Assembly: GCF_019710635.1 (NCBI RefSeq)
Contig: NZ_JAIFZS010000074.1
Location: 1-38,429 of the forward strand
Reading direction: 5' to 3'
DNA length: 38,429 nt
From: Mycolicibacterium xanthum
GTDB lineage: Bacteria; Actinomycetota; Actinomycetes; Mycobacteriales; Mycobacteriaceae
Part shown: one piece after another, positions 31,308-38,318 of the stretch
Layout of the letters: each line of letters opens with the position of its first letter
How positions within the stretch are numbered: position 1 is the first letter of the stretch
The notes under the pieces: generated by a model
Told to the model about the DNA's origin: nothing
The model's database searches: none
Seen by the model: only the letters and a program-made list of their open reading frames with translations
Translations under genes and position numbers: made by a program

Positions 31308-32330
31308 ATGGAGGAGCTTCGGCCGGATCGAATCATGGCCATCGGCGGGGGCTACTGCGCCGCCAAGGTGCTGCTGTCCGCGGTGGGGCTGCGGTTGTTC
31401 ACCGTGCTCGGCGACGGTGCGATGACCGCCGGTCAGATCGCCGAACGTCTGGGGCTGGTCGAACGGCCGGCGACCGACTTCCTCGACACCCTGGTCTCGC
31501 TGGAACTGCTCGATCGCGACGGCAACGGTTCGGGGGCGTGCTACCGCAACACCGCGGAGACCGCGCGTTTCCTCGACGAGCGCAGCCCGGCCTACCAGGG
31601 CGGTCTGCTCAAGATCTGGGACGACCGCAACTACCGCTACTGGGCGGATCTGACCGAGGCGCTCCAGACCGGCCGGGCGCAGAGCGAGATCAAACACTCG
31701 GGACGGCCGTTCTTCGACACGCTCTACCAGGACCCGCGGCGGCTCGAGGCGTTCATGGGTGCGATGGACTCGTCGTCGCGACGCAACTTCGAACTGCTCG
31801 CCACCCGCTTCCCGTTCGAGCGCTACCACCGGCTGTGCGATGTGGGCGGGGCCGACGCCGTGCTGGCCCGCATCGTCGCGGCGGCACATCCGCACCTGCG
31901 GTGCACGACCTTCGATCTGCCCGCGGTGACCGAGATCGCGGCCCGTAAGATCGCCGAGGCGGGCCTGGGGGACCGGATCGAGGCGGTCGCCGGCAGCTTC
32001 CTCACCGATCCGCTGCCCGGCGCCGACGTCATCACGATGGGGATGATCCTGCACGACTGGGATCTCGACCATAAACGCATGCTGATCGCCAAGGCCTACG
32101 ACGCGCTGCCGGACGGCGGGGCGTTCGTCGTGATCGAATCGCTGATCGACGACGACCGCCGGACCAACACCTTCGGGCTGACCATGTCGCTGAACATGTT
32201 GATCGAGTTCGGTGACGCCTTCGATTACACCGCCGCCGACTTCCGCCGATGGTGCGCCGACGCGGGCTTCCGATCGTTCGAGACCATCCCGCTCGACGGA
32301 CCGTCGAGTGCGGCCGTCGCCTACAGGTAA
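31308..32330 (+). CDS. O-methyltransferase-type SAM enzyme (methyltransferase family 2)
   Basis: The 340-residue protein has an N-terminal winged-helix dimerisation domain (about residues 10-100, VGLRLFTVLGDGAMTAGQIA). The C-terminal SAM domain has motif I RLCDVGGADAVLARIV, then FDLPAVTEIAARKIAEAGL, and the catalytic region MILHDWDLDHK with the His of HDW typical of plant- and polyketide-type O-methyltransferases. It probably methylates a hydroxyl on a natural-product, lipid or quinone-like substrate. GATGGAGGAG includes the ATG and a ribosome site. It stands alone, followed by the riboswitch region. Confidence 0.9.
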   Translation: MEELRPDRIMAIGGGYCAAKVLLSAVGLRLFTVLGDGAMTAGQIAERLGLVERPATDFLDTLVSLELLDRDGNGSGACYRNTAETARFLDERSPAYQGGLLKIWDDRNYRYWADLTEALQTGRAQSEIKHSGRPFFDTLYQDPRRLEAFMGAMDSSSRRNFELLATRFPFERYHRLCDVGGADAVLARIVAAAHPHLRCTTFDLPAVTEIAARKIAEAGLGDRIEAVAGSFLTDPLPGADVITMGMILHDWDLDHKRMLIAKAYDALPDGGAFVVIESLIDDDRRTNTFGLTMSLNMLIEFGDAFDYTAADFRRWCADAGFRSFETIPLDGPSSAAVAYR

Positions 32331-32408
32331 TCGGGTTCAGGCTTCCCGAACTTTACCGCGGGGGATATCGAAAACAATTGTGCGGAAAGGGCTTTGACCT
32401 GCGCCGAG

Positions 32409-32438
32409 TTGCGCGGTCCGGGTATCGGTGGGTAGGCT
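32409..32438 (+). promoter_or_regulatory. Candidate promoter for the riboswitch transcript
   Basis: TTGCGC (32409-32414), an 18-bp spacer and TAGGCT (32433-32438) fit a SigA-type promoter. Transcription would start near 32445, just before the first base pair of the aptamer at 32448, which supports both calls. Confidence 0.5.
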
Positions 32439-32444
32439 TGCCTA

Positions 32445-32560
32445 CATCGAAGGGGAGTAGCCCCCAATCGGGTGATCGACATACTGGCCGCGGAGCACCA
32501 TCGGACGGCCCGGTCGCCCGGACCGGTTCCCATACCGGTGGGCGAGACCTTCGGCCTGAT
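32445..32560 (+). promoter_or_regulatory. yybP-ykoY-type (manganese) riboswitch aptamer
   Basis: Stem P1 is CGAAGG (32448-32453) with CCTTCG (32548-32553). Inside it lie the conserved loop GGAGTAG (32454-32460) and the matching 3' element GGGCGAGA (32540-32547). P2 is GCCC with GGGC next to those loops. The second conserved loop sequence CATACTGG occurs at 32480-32487. These are the hallmark elements of the yybP-ykoY family, which senses Mn2+ and sits before Mn exporters. It lies directly before the TMEM165-type transporter gene. Confidence 0.85.
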
Positions 32561-32600
32561 AGACGATTTGTGGTCTGTCGGCCGGAGGCGCTTCCCGAAT

Positions 32601-32634
32601 CCTCCGAGCGACAGCCACCGACCGAGGAGGCTGT
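32601..32634 (+). promoter_or_regulatory. Expression platform: hairpin covering the Shine-Dalgarno site
   Basis: The ribosome site GAGGAGG (32624-32630) can be paired in two ways: CCTCC at 32601-32605 with GGAGG, or ACAGCC at 32611-32616 with GGCTGT at 32629-32634. A stronger hairpin at 32552-32585 (CGGCC and GGCCG outer stem) overlaps the 3' strand of P1. Together these suggest translational control by the aptamer. Confidence 0.6.
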
Positions 32635-32636
32635 GG

Positions 32637-33410
32637 GTGCTGTCCGCGCTGCTGTTGAGCTTCGCCGTCATCTTCATCGCGGAGCTGGGTGACAAGACTC
32701 AGCTGGTCGCGATGATGTTCGCGCTGCGCTATCGCTGGTGGGTGGTGCTGTCGGCGATCACCGTCGCCACCGCGCTGGTCCACGTCCTCTCGGTCGCCAT
32801 CGGCCACTACCTGGGCGCGGCGCTGCCGACCCATCTGCTGGGAATGCTGGCCGGCGCCGCGTTCATCTTCTTCGGCCTGTGGACGCTGCGCGGGGACAGT
32901 CTCAGCGACGAAGAGGAGTCCCGCGCGCGCCAGGCCACCGGCGCGGCGTTCATGGTGGTCACCTCGGCGTTCGTGCTCGCCGAACTGGGCGACAAGACGA
33001 TGCTGGCGACGATCACGCTTGCCGCGGACAATGGCTGGCTGGGCATCTGGATCGGCTCGACACTGGGAATGGTGGCAGCCGACGGCCTGGCCATCCTGGT
33101 AGGCGCCGTCGCCGGGAAGAACCTGCCCGAGAAGTTCATCCAGCTGTCCGCTGCGGCGTTGTTCCTGCTGTTCGGCGCCTACATGCTGCTGGAGAACATC
33201 CTGCCCACGGTGCCCGCGGTCGTCGTCGCCGGCATGGCGCTGGCGGTGGTCATCGGCGGCGCGGTGGCGTTGTGGGCGTTGCCCGAGCGCCGGCGGCCCG
33301 CGGTGCTGCGTGCGGAGTCGACGCTTGAAGAGGCCGTCCCGGATAAGGCTGTCCTGGATGAGTCCGTGCCGGAACAGCACCGGGCCGGCGGCCGCCGTAG
33401 CGGGGTGTGA
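32637..33410 (+). CDS. TMEM165/GDT1-family cation transporter, probable Mn2+ exporter
   Basis: The 257-residue protein has two homologous halves, each with the family signature Glu-x-Gly-Asp-Lys-Thr: AELGDKTQLVAM near residue 15 and AELGDKTMLATI near residue 118. It has six to seven membrane helices, a cytoplasmic acidic loop (DEEESRARQ) and a hydrophilic C-terminus of about 45 residues. UPF0016/GDT1 members exchange Mn2+ or Ca2+ for protons. The GTG at 32637 is chosen because GGAGG ends 6 nt upstream and the first helix begins there. A frame starting at 32472 would overlap the riboswitch and is rejected. A Mn2+-export role is supported by that riboswitch. Confidence 0.92.
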   Translation: MLSALLLSFAVIFIAELGDKTQLVAMMFALRYRWWVVLSAITVATALVHVLSVAIGHYLGAALPTHLLGMLAGAAFIFFGLWTLRGDSLSDEEESRARQATGAAFMVVTSAFVLAELGDKTMLATITLAADNGWLGIWIGSTLGMVAADGLAILVGAVAGKNLPEKFIQLSAAALFLLFGAYMLLENILPTVPAVVVAGMALAVVIGGAVALWALPERRRPAVLRAESTLEEAVPDKAVLDESVPEQHRAGGRRSGV

Positions 33411-33469
33411 CGGTCAGTTCGCGGTGAGTGTGCCCGTAGCGTCGCAGGTCGGCGCGCCGCCGTCGCTCG

Positions 33470-33538
33470 GTGCGCGTCGATCGATCCGTCACCTCGGTGC
33501 GCGTCTATCGATGGTGCGCGTCTATCGATGTGGTGACG
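33470..33538. repeat. 17-bp tandem repeats inside an inverted repeat
   Basis: GTGCGCGTCTATCGATG occurs twice in perfect tandem (33497-33513 and 33514-33530), and a degenerate copy ends in CGATC (33470-33486). The tandem pair is flanked by CGTCACC (33487-33493) and GGTGACG (33532-33538), which are perfect inverted repeats. It lies past the 3' end of the Cys-rich gene and may be an operator, a terminator-like structure or a simple repeat. Confidence 0.75.
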
Positions 33539-33579
33539 CGCAGGAGGTTCGCCTTGAGCGCCATCGCGATGTCGGGTGG

Positions 33580-33828
33580 CTAAATCCGCACGACGGACCG
33601 GATCGCGATCTGATCGGTCTGGCACCGCCGGCACGTCAACGACCGGACCTTGAGGCGCACATTGGCGATCCGCAGCGCCCGTCGGCACATGGGATACGGG
33701 CATCCGCAGGACAACCTGACCCAGAACTGCGCCGGGTGGGCGAGGGGGCCGCAGAACCTGTGGCAGCTGCACAGGATCTCGGGCTCGAAGTCCAGGTCCG
33801 CCAACGACGGCTCGAGCAGTGTGGTCAC
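33580..33828 (-). CDS. Small Cys-rich, probably zinc-binding protein
   Basis: The 82-residue protein has eight Cys in pairs: CSCHRFCG, then CGCPYPMC near residue 42, then CRRC near residue 68. That spacing suggests one or two structural zinc sites, a zinc-ribbon or HNH-like layout. A conserved-looking segment VRLKVRSLTCRRCQTDQIAI ends it. No family is recognised with confidence. GTG 33828 is preferred, with GGGGG just upstream. A frame back to 33894 is poor. The overlapping plus-strand frame (33650-33940) lacks such structure. Possible roles include nucleic acid binding or regulation, but none is shown. The terminator hairpin at 33894-33930 separates it from the upstream exported-protein gene. 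Confidence 0.65.
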   Translation of the reverse strand: MTTLLEPSLADLDFEPEILCSCHRFCGPLAHPAQFWVRLSCGCPYPMCRRALRIANVRLKVRSLTCRRCQTDQIAIRSVVRI

Positions 33829-33893
33829 GGCCCCCAAGGCTAAAGTCAAGGTCGAGAGTTTTGCGGGAGGCGCGCGCGAGGATTTCTGTGGCA

Positions 33894-33930
33894 CGCGCGG
33901 ACGGGTGCCCGTGGTAGACCCGTCCGCGCG
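33894..33930 (-). terminator. Strong hairpin, probable terminator for the exported-protein gene at 33952-34251
   Basis: CGCGCGGACGGGT (33894-33906) and ACCCGTCCGCGCG (33918-33930) are perfect 13-bp arms with an 11-nt loop. It lies 21 bp past the stop codon at 33952 of the minus-strand gene. No long U-tract follows, which is usual in mycobacteria. Confidence 0.75.
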
Positions 33931-33951
33931 GCCGATGTGACCGCCGAGGGA

Positions 33952-34251
33952 CTACAGCCGAATCCACTGTCCGAGGAACCAGAAACCCCAGCCGTCGCCA
34001 TTGCCCGCCTTCATCGGGGTGACGAGCCGGCCGCTGTAATTGAACGGCTGGTGATCCTGTCGGCCGGCGTCGATGTTGCGGTTCTGCCAACCGTTGTTCT
34101 GCACCGGGGCACCCTGGCAGGCAGGGGTGTTCGGCACGCCGCACCGCTGATCGGGGTTGGCGTTGGCGGTACCGAGACCCAGGCCGAACAGCCCTGCGGC
34201 CGCGACTCCGCCGGCGACCAGCGAGGCTCCGACCCTCCGGGTGAGATTCAT
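33952..34251 (-). CDS. Small exported protein of unknown function
   Basis: The 99-residue precursor starts at ATG 34251 with GGAG 8 nt upstream. It has a signal peptide (MNLTRRVGASLVAGGVAAAG, cleavage after TANA near residue 32). The mature protein of about 65 residues has two Cys (QRCGVP and ACQGAP) likely to form a disulfide, followed by an Asn/Gln/Trp-rich segment (NNGWQNRNIDAGRQDHQPF) and aromatic end (GWGFWFLGQWIRL). It is of mycobacterial exported type, with no family confirmed. It is followed by a strong terminator hairpin and is monocistronic. Confidence 0.75.
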   Translation of the reverse strand: MNLTRRVGASLVAGGVAAAGLFGLGLGTANANPDQRCGVPNTPACQGAPVQNNGWQNRNIDAGRQDHQPFNYSGRLVTPMKAGNGDGWGFWFLGQWIRL

Positions 34252-34435
34252 GCTTGTACTCCGTTTCTTCGTTTGTGTCGGCGCGACTCGGCACCGCCCA
34301 CCATCGAAGCTAGGGACGCGAGTTTGGTCCGCACTGTGCTGAGAATTGGCGCGCGCTGTGCATCGGATAACAGATCGGAAGCGGATTGCCATCAGGGTGA
34401 TCGAGCTTGTCTGACAGGAGGATTGAGTCGACAGC

Positions 34436-35803
34436 TCAGCGTGTTCCGCTGACCTGTGCGCCGGCGTCGCCGGGCAACCGCAGGGTCTCGACGAGGGTGA
34501 TCGCCAACATGGCGCCGAGCGCGACGAACGTCCAGGCGTAGGACGTGAGCACGGTCAGCAGCAGAGCCGCGATCGCGATACCCAGTCCGGCGGCCAGTTC
34601 CTGGACGGCGGCGTTGAGGGTGTTGGCGTGGGTGAGTTCGTCGCCGTCGACATCGGCGAAAGCCAGGCTGTTGTATGCGGTGAAACCGATGGAGCGCAGC
34701 GCCCCACTGACATAGAGCACCGCGGCGATCACCACGACGGGTGTACCGGGTCGCAGCGCCGCCAGCAGGCCGAACCAGGCCACCGAGACGGCCCCGTTGA
34801 CCAGTAGCACCCGCTTGATCCCGAACCGGCGCATCAACGGGGTGGTGATCGGTTTGATGGTCAGATTCCCGACGAACAGTGCGGCGACCATCAGCCCGGC
34901 GCTGAACGCCGACCAGCCGAACTGGAGCTGGAACATCAGCGGAAGCAGGAACGGCACCGCGGTGATCACGAGCCGGTACAGCGACCCGGCGGACACGGTG
35001 ATGCGCAGCGTGCGGATCCGCAGCACCGCCGGCTCGACCAGGGGCGAGGAGGTCCGGCGCAGATGCCACACCGCCGCGGTGAGCAGCACGGTCGCCGCCA
35101 GCGCACCCGACCCGACCAGGCGCCACTCGGTTCCGCTGACCCGGATGTGCTCCAGTGCGATCAGGGCCGCGGCGATCCCACTGCCCAGCAACAGCAGCCC
35201 GCGCCAGTCGAAGGGCGTGGTCGTCGCGGCCGGGCCACCGCGAATCAGTTTGAGCGCCAACAACAATCCGACCACTCCGATCGGGATGTTGACGAAGAAG
35301 ATCCAGCGCCACGACCCCAACGTGGCGATGCCGCCGCCCAGGACGGGGGCGACCACGGGCGCGGCCAGCGCGGGCCAGGTCAGCAGCGCGATCGCGCGCA
35401 CGAGATCGGTCTTCGCGCTGTAGCGCAGAACCGCAAGCCGTCCGACCGGCACCATCATCGCGCCGCCGATGCCCTGCAGGACGCGCATGCCGACGAGCAT
35501 CGGCAGCGATGCGCTCAACGCGCACCCCAGTGATGCCAGGGTGAACACCGCGATCGCGGTGAGGAAAACCCGCCGGATGCCGAGCCGGTCGGCCATCCAT
35601 CCGCTGGCCGGGATCAGAACCGCGACGGTGACCAGATAAGCCGAGATCGCCACGTTGACATCGACGGCCGCCACGTCGAAGGTTGCGGCGATCGCCGGGA
35701 TGGCCGGGGCGATGATGGTGGCGTCCAGAATCTCCATGAAGAACGCCCCGGCCACCAGCAGTGCCATTCCGCGGGGGAAGTCCCGCGGCTCGTTCGATGT
35801 CAC
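34436..35803 (-). CDS. MFS drug-efflux transporter (DHA2-like)
   Basis: The 455-residue protein has about fourteen hydrophobic segments and MFS motifs: DATIIAPAIPAIAATFDV (helix 1 and first loop), WMADRLGIRRVFL (motif A), LQGIGGAMMVPVGRLAVLR, and PVVAPVLGGGIATLGSWRWIFFVN (motif C of the antiporter class). It probably exports drugs or metabolites using the proton gradient. GTG 35803 precedes a short hydrophilic N-terminus. An ATG at 35767 is an alternative. A frame that runs to 36775 spans another gene and is rejected. The exported-protein gene at 35824-36111 lies 20 bp upstream on the same strand, so the two may share a transcript. Confidence 0.92.
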   Translation of the reverse strand: MTSNEPRDFPRGMALLVAGAFFMEILDATIIAPAIPAIAATFDVAAVDVNVAISAYLVTVAVLIPASGWMADRLGIRRVFLTAIAVFTLASLGCALSASLPMLVGMRVLQGIGGAMMVPVGRLAVLRYSAKTDLVRAIALLTWPALAAPVVAPVLGGGIATLGSWRWIFFVNIPIGVVGLLLALKLIRGGPAATTTPFDWRGLLLLGSGIAAALIALEHIRVSGTEWRLVGSGALAATVLLTAAVWHLRRTSSPLVEPAVLRIRTLRITVSAGSLYRLVITAVPFLLPLMFQLQFGWSAFSAGLMVAALFVGNLTIKPITTPLMRRFGIKRVLLVNGAVSVAWFGLLAALRPGTPVVVIAAVLYVSGALRSIGFTAYNSLAFADVDGDELTHANTLNAAVQELAAGLGIAIAALLLTVLTSYAWTFVALGAMLAITLVETLRLPGDAGAQVSGTR

Positions 35804-35823
35804 GCACCGAACGTAGGCCCTGG

Positions 35824-36111
35824 TCACATCTGGCAGTTCAGCGACACGGTCACCTTCGGCTTCGGGATGACGGTGAACACGTTGATGTCGTCGTCGTCGA
35901 ACGGGATCAGCTGCGGTGCCCGGGCCGGACGGCTGATGTTGGTCACCTCGCAGTCCTGCAGCGGCGCATTGCCGACGCGGGTGATGTTGACGTCGAAGCC
36001 CTGGATCTCGAGCTGGTTGATCGTCGAGGCGGCGGACTCTGCCTGGGCCGGGGCGGCGAAGGCCAACAGTGCGCCGAGCGGCAGTGCGGTCGCGGCGATG
36101 ATCTTCTTCAT
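35824..36111 (-). CDS. Small exported protein
   Basis: The 95-residue precursor has AAGGAG 7 nt before the ATG and a clear signal peptide (MKKIIAATALPLGALLAFAA, cleavage after AQA near residue 23). The mature part has SAASTINQLEIQGFDVNITR, then a two-Cys domain (QDCEVTNI and SLNCQM) likely to be disulfide-bonded. This layout, with a helix followed by a Cys-containing beta domain, is common among small exported mycobacterial proteins. Their function is unknown. It is the gene downstream of the second TGGAG array (36201-36233) and ends 20 bp before the MFS gene on the same strand, so the array may also control the exporter. Confidence 0.8.
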   Translation of the reverse strand: MKKIIAATALPLGALLAFAAPAQAESAASTINQLEIQGFDVNITRVGNAPLQDCEVTNISRPARAPQLIPFDDDDINVFTVIPKPKVTVSLNCQM

Positions 36112-36200
36112 CGAATAACTCCTTGCGTCGGTGGGTCACTCGCGTGACCGTCGGTGGGATTGACTGACACCGATGGTCGCGACACCGACGTGGCGGCGCT

Positions 36201-36233
36201 TGGAGCTTTGGTGGAGATTGCGTGGAGAGTTCG
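36201..36233. promoter_or_regulatory. Second phased TGGAG array (three repeats, 11-bp period)
   Basis: TGGAG begins at 36201, 36212 and 36223, exactly 11 bp apart. Units read TGGAGCTTTGG, TGGAGATTGCG and TGGAGAGTTCG. The middle unit matches the middle unit of the array at 26326 (TGGAGATCGGG) in nine of eleven bases. Seen from the downstream minus-strand gene (start 36111) the repeats read CTCCA, the same orientation as at the OsmC gene, with a similar distance to the start codon (90 versus 79 bp). Confidence 0.75.
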
Positions 36234-36249
36234 GGCGACAGCCGGGTGG

Positions 36250-36600
36250 TCAGCCTCCGGCGACGGCGTTGTACTGCGGGCAGTACGCGTCGACCGCGCT
36301 CCACATCAACTGGGTGGCGTCGGCGTCGGTGAGTCCCTCGCCCATCATCGAGGCGACGATGTCGGAGCGGATCCTCGCCGGGTCGACGTTGTTGGCGCTG
36401 CCCTCGGCGACGATGTCGCAGACGTTGTTGCCGGCCTCGACCGCCTCGTCCGAGGTCGGGAACACGATACCCAGATCGGCGAGCACGGAGAGGAACTGGG
36501 CGTCCGCGTCGGTGGCGTTGGCCACCGGCGCCGGCATGGCCAGAGCTGCAGCGGCGAGTGCGGATACGGCGATGCCACCGAGCGTCGACCGGACGTCCAT
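36250..36600 (-). CDS. DUF732-family exported protein
   Basis: The 116-residue precursor has AGGGAGG before the ATG at 36600 and a signal peptide (MDVRSTLGGIAVSALAAAAL, cleavage after NAT near residue 30). The mature domain matches DUF732: DAQFLSVLADLGIVFPTSDE, then AVEAGNNVCDIVAEGSA and TQLMWSAVDAYCPQYNA, with two conserved Cys. DUF732 proteins are abundant in mycobacteria, exported, and of unknown function. The gene ends 17 bp before the TGGAG array of the next gene on the strand. Confidence 0.9.
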   Translation of the reverse strand: MDVRSTLGGIAVSALAAAALAMPAPVANATDADAQFLSVLADLGIVFPTSDEAVEAGNNVCDIVAEGSANNVDPARIRSDIVASMMGEGLTDADATQLMWSAVDAYCPQYNAVAGG

Positions 36601-37203
36601 GTGCCCTCCCTGTCGGATGTCTGGGAGGATGGTAGCCGCCCCGAGCGCGTGCACCCGTTATTTGCCTCCGCCCGTCACGGGCATTCGTCGGGCGTGGTGG
36701 CCGAGGATGCCGGAGGCCGGCCGATGGTCGTCCAGACCGTTGGCGGGGTCGTCGCGCAGTTCGGCCTGACGGCACGCCAGCGAACTCCGCGTCGGAATCG
36801 CCGGCGACCCGATCGCCGGCGGCGCAGCCACCGTCGGCCGCTGGGGCCCGGAATCGAATTCGCCGTCGTGTCGTGGTGTGATTTCGCGCTCACTTTGGAT
36901 TTCAAAGCTAAGAAGGGGTCGTTCTTCCCGACTGCGTCACACCACGGATGACGGATTGCCCAAAGAATTGTCACTGCAGGTATAAGTATTTTCTGATGTT
37001 TGCCATCGGGAAATGGCAAATCAACATCGAAGAAATTCCTAAGCGGCGCCTGAGAGGACGGCGGCGGCATCCCCGAATCGGCGATTCCGGGCGGTCGGGC
37101 CGCTGTTTTCCGTCGCTAGACTCGATCCGGGTCGCCCCGGGTCCGGACGCGACAAAGCGAATCTAGTACCGGTACGAGCTCGGGCCGGCGGAGGTACCAC
37201 GAC
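36601..37203. other. 603-bp gap without a convincing gene, with low-GC promoter region
   Basis: No frame here has a ribosome site and protein-like composition. The part at 36880-37050 is clearly AT-richer than the window. It holds small hairpins (CTTTG and CAAAG at 36893-36907), a candidate promoter and a perfect palindrome (listed separately). Direct CCGGGTC repeats near 37124-37142 and the palindrome GTACCGGTAC (37166-37175) lie closer to the beta-propeller gene. An unannotated small RNA is possible but not shown. Confidence 0.45.
36956..37020 (+). promoter_or_regulatory. Candidate promoter followed by a perfect palindrome
   Basis: TTGCCC (36956-36961), 19 bp and TATAAG (36981-36986) resemble a promoter. 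The predicted start region is followed at once by TTTGCCAT and ATGGCAAA (36999-37006 and 37013-37020), perfect 8-bp arms around CGGGAA. This may be an operator or a leader hairpin for the beta-propeller gene 184 bp downstream. Confidence 0.45.
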
Positions 37204-38283
37204 ATGGCAAACAATGCGACACGCAGCGGACACTTGATGCTCGACGACGGTTCCGCATCCGGCGTTCCCGGCGGCGCCTTGGCGCACGCCGGCGTCGAGG
37301 CCACCCTCGAGCGCGTGCTGCTGCTGGGCCGCGGTGCCGTCGGCGATATCGCCGCGGGCGCCGCGACGGCCATCACGGCCAACCATGGCGACGACAGCGT
37401 CTCGATCCTCGATGGATCGGCCCAGGCGGTCGAGACGCTCGTGGTGGACGGCGTGCCGCTGGCCGTGGTGATCGCCGATCATCGCGCATTCGTCGCCACC
37501 TCCGGCACGGACCACGACGCGGTGTCCGTCATCGACCTCGACACCGGCAACGTCACCGCGACCTTCCGGCTGGCCTTCGGCATCACCGCACTGGCGGCCA
37601 GCCCGGACGGCAAGCGGGCGTATGCGGCTCGCGTGCATGACGCGGGCGTGGACATCGCCGTCATCGACACCGCCGCCGAGCGGATCGGCACGATCGACAT
37701 CGGCCGCGGGCCGGCCGCCGGCATCGACGCGCTACGCGTGGACCCCAGCGGCAGGCGCCTGTACGTGGCCGTCACCGACGACAACGGCAGCCAGCTGATC
37801 GTCGTGGATGCGGAGCGGGCGCGAGTGCAGAGGGTGATCGGGGTCGGCTCACCGATCCGCGACATCGCCTACGCGGGCAACGTGGTGTACGTGCTGACCT
37901 CGGACCGGGCCGTCGGCGGTGCTGTCCATGTGCTCGACCTGTCGAGTCATGCCGTCACCGACACCATCGCGCTCGGCGGCGCACCCACCCAGCTGGCGCT
38001 GAGCCCGGACCTGTCCCGCGCCTACGTCGTCGACTACGACCGCATCGTCGTGCTGTGCACGCTCACCCTGGAGGTCGTCGACTCGCTGACGGTCGACGCG
38101 CGCCCGTCCTGCGTCGCGCTGAGCCCGGAAGGCACGCGGCTCTACGTGGCCGACTGCGCCGGTGCGGTCAGCGTGTTCACGGTCTCCTCGACGCTCGAGG
38201 AGATCTACACCCAGTTTCTGGTCAGCGACCCCATTTTGATGGGTCGTTCCCGGGAGCGGGAGCTGCAGCCGGTTACCGCCTGA
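37204..38283 (+). CDS. YVTN-type beta-propeller protein
   Basis: The 359-residue protein has GGAGG about 9 nt before the ATG. It consists mostly of beta-propeller repeats of about 42 residues with the pattern VSVIDLDTGNVTATF, ALAASPDGKRAYAAR, ALRVDPSGRRLYVAV, VHVLDLSSHAVTDTI, QLALSPDLSRAYVVD and VALSPEGTRLYVAD, giving about seven blades. No signal peptide or anchor is present, so it appears cytoplasmic. Proteins of this kind are usually ligand- or protein-binding scaffolds. The C-terminal tail (EEIYTQFLVSDPILMGRSRE) lies outside the repeats. The region upstream holds a candidate promoter and palindromes. No enzyme function is evident. Confidence 0.9.
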   Translation: MANNATRSGHLMLDDGSASGVPGGALAHAGVEATLERVLLLGRGAVGDIAAGAATAITANHGDDSVSILDGSAQAVETLVVDGVPLAVVIADHRAFVATSGTDHDAVSVIDLDTGNVTATFRLAFGITALAASPDGKRAYAARVHDAGVDIAVIDTAAERIGTIDIGRGPAAGIDALRVDPSGRRLYVAVTDDNGSQLIVVDAERARVQRVIGVGSPIRDIAYAGNVVYVLTSDRAVGGAVHVLDLSSHAVTDTIALGGAPTQLALSPDLSRAYVVDYDRIVVLCTLTLEVVDSLTVDARPSCVALSPEGTRLYVADCAGAVSVFTVSSTLEEIYTQFLVSDPILMGRSRERELQPVTA

Positions 38284-38318
38284 CTCCGGTTCGCCGAGAC
38301 ATCCCTAGTCTGTAAGTG

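Noticed and set aside
32472..32636. Extended N-terminus of the TMEM165-type protein
   Set aside because: This stretch is the Mn2+ riboswitch and the expression platform. The GTG at 32637 has a consensus ribosome site and begins the first helix.
33250..33492. Minus-strand Arg/Thr-rich frame
   Set aside because: It overlaps the C-terminus of the transporter in antisense and the tandem repeat, with no ribosome site and a low-complexity sequence.
33650..33940. Plus-strand frame over the Cys-rich gene
   Set aside because: The minus-strand frame has ordered Cys pairs and a clear start. The plus-strand frame runs over the terminator hairpin and has no recognisable domains.
35804..36775. Extension of the MFS frame past 35803
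   Set aside because: It crosses the exported-protein gene and the TGGAG array. Its residues are Arg/Pro-rich and not transporter-like.
36675..37070. Minus-strand frame in the intergenic gap
   Set aside because: It has an Arg-run composition, no ribosome site, and spans the AT-rich promoter region.
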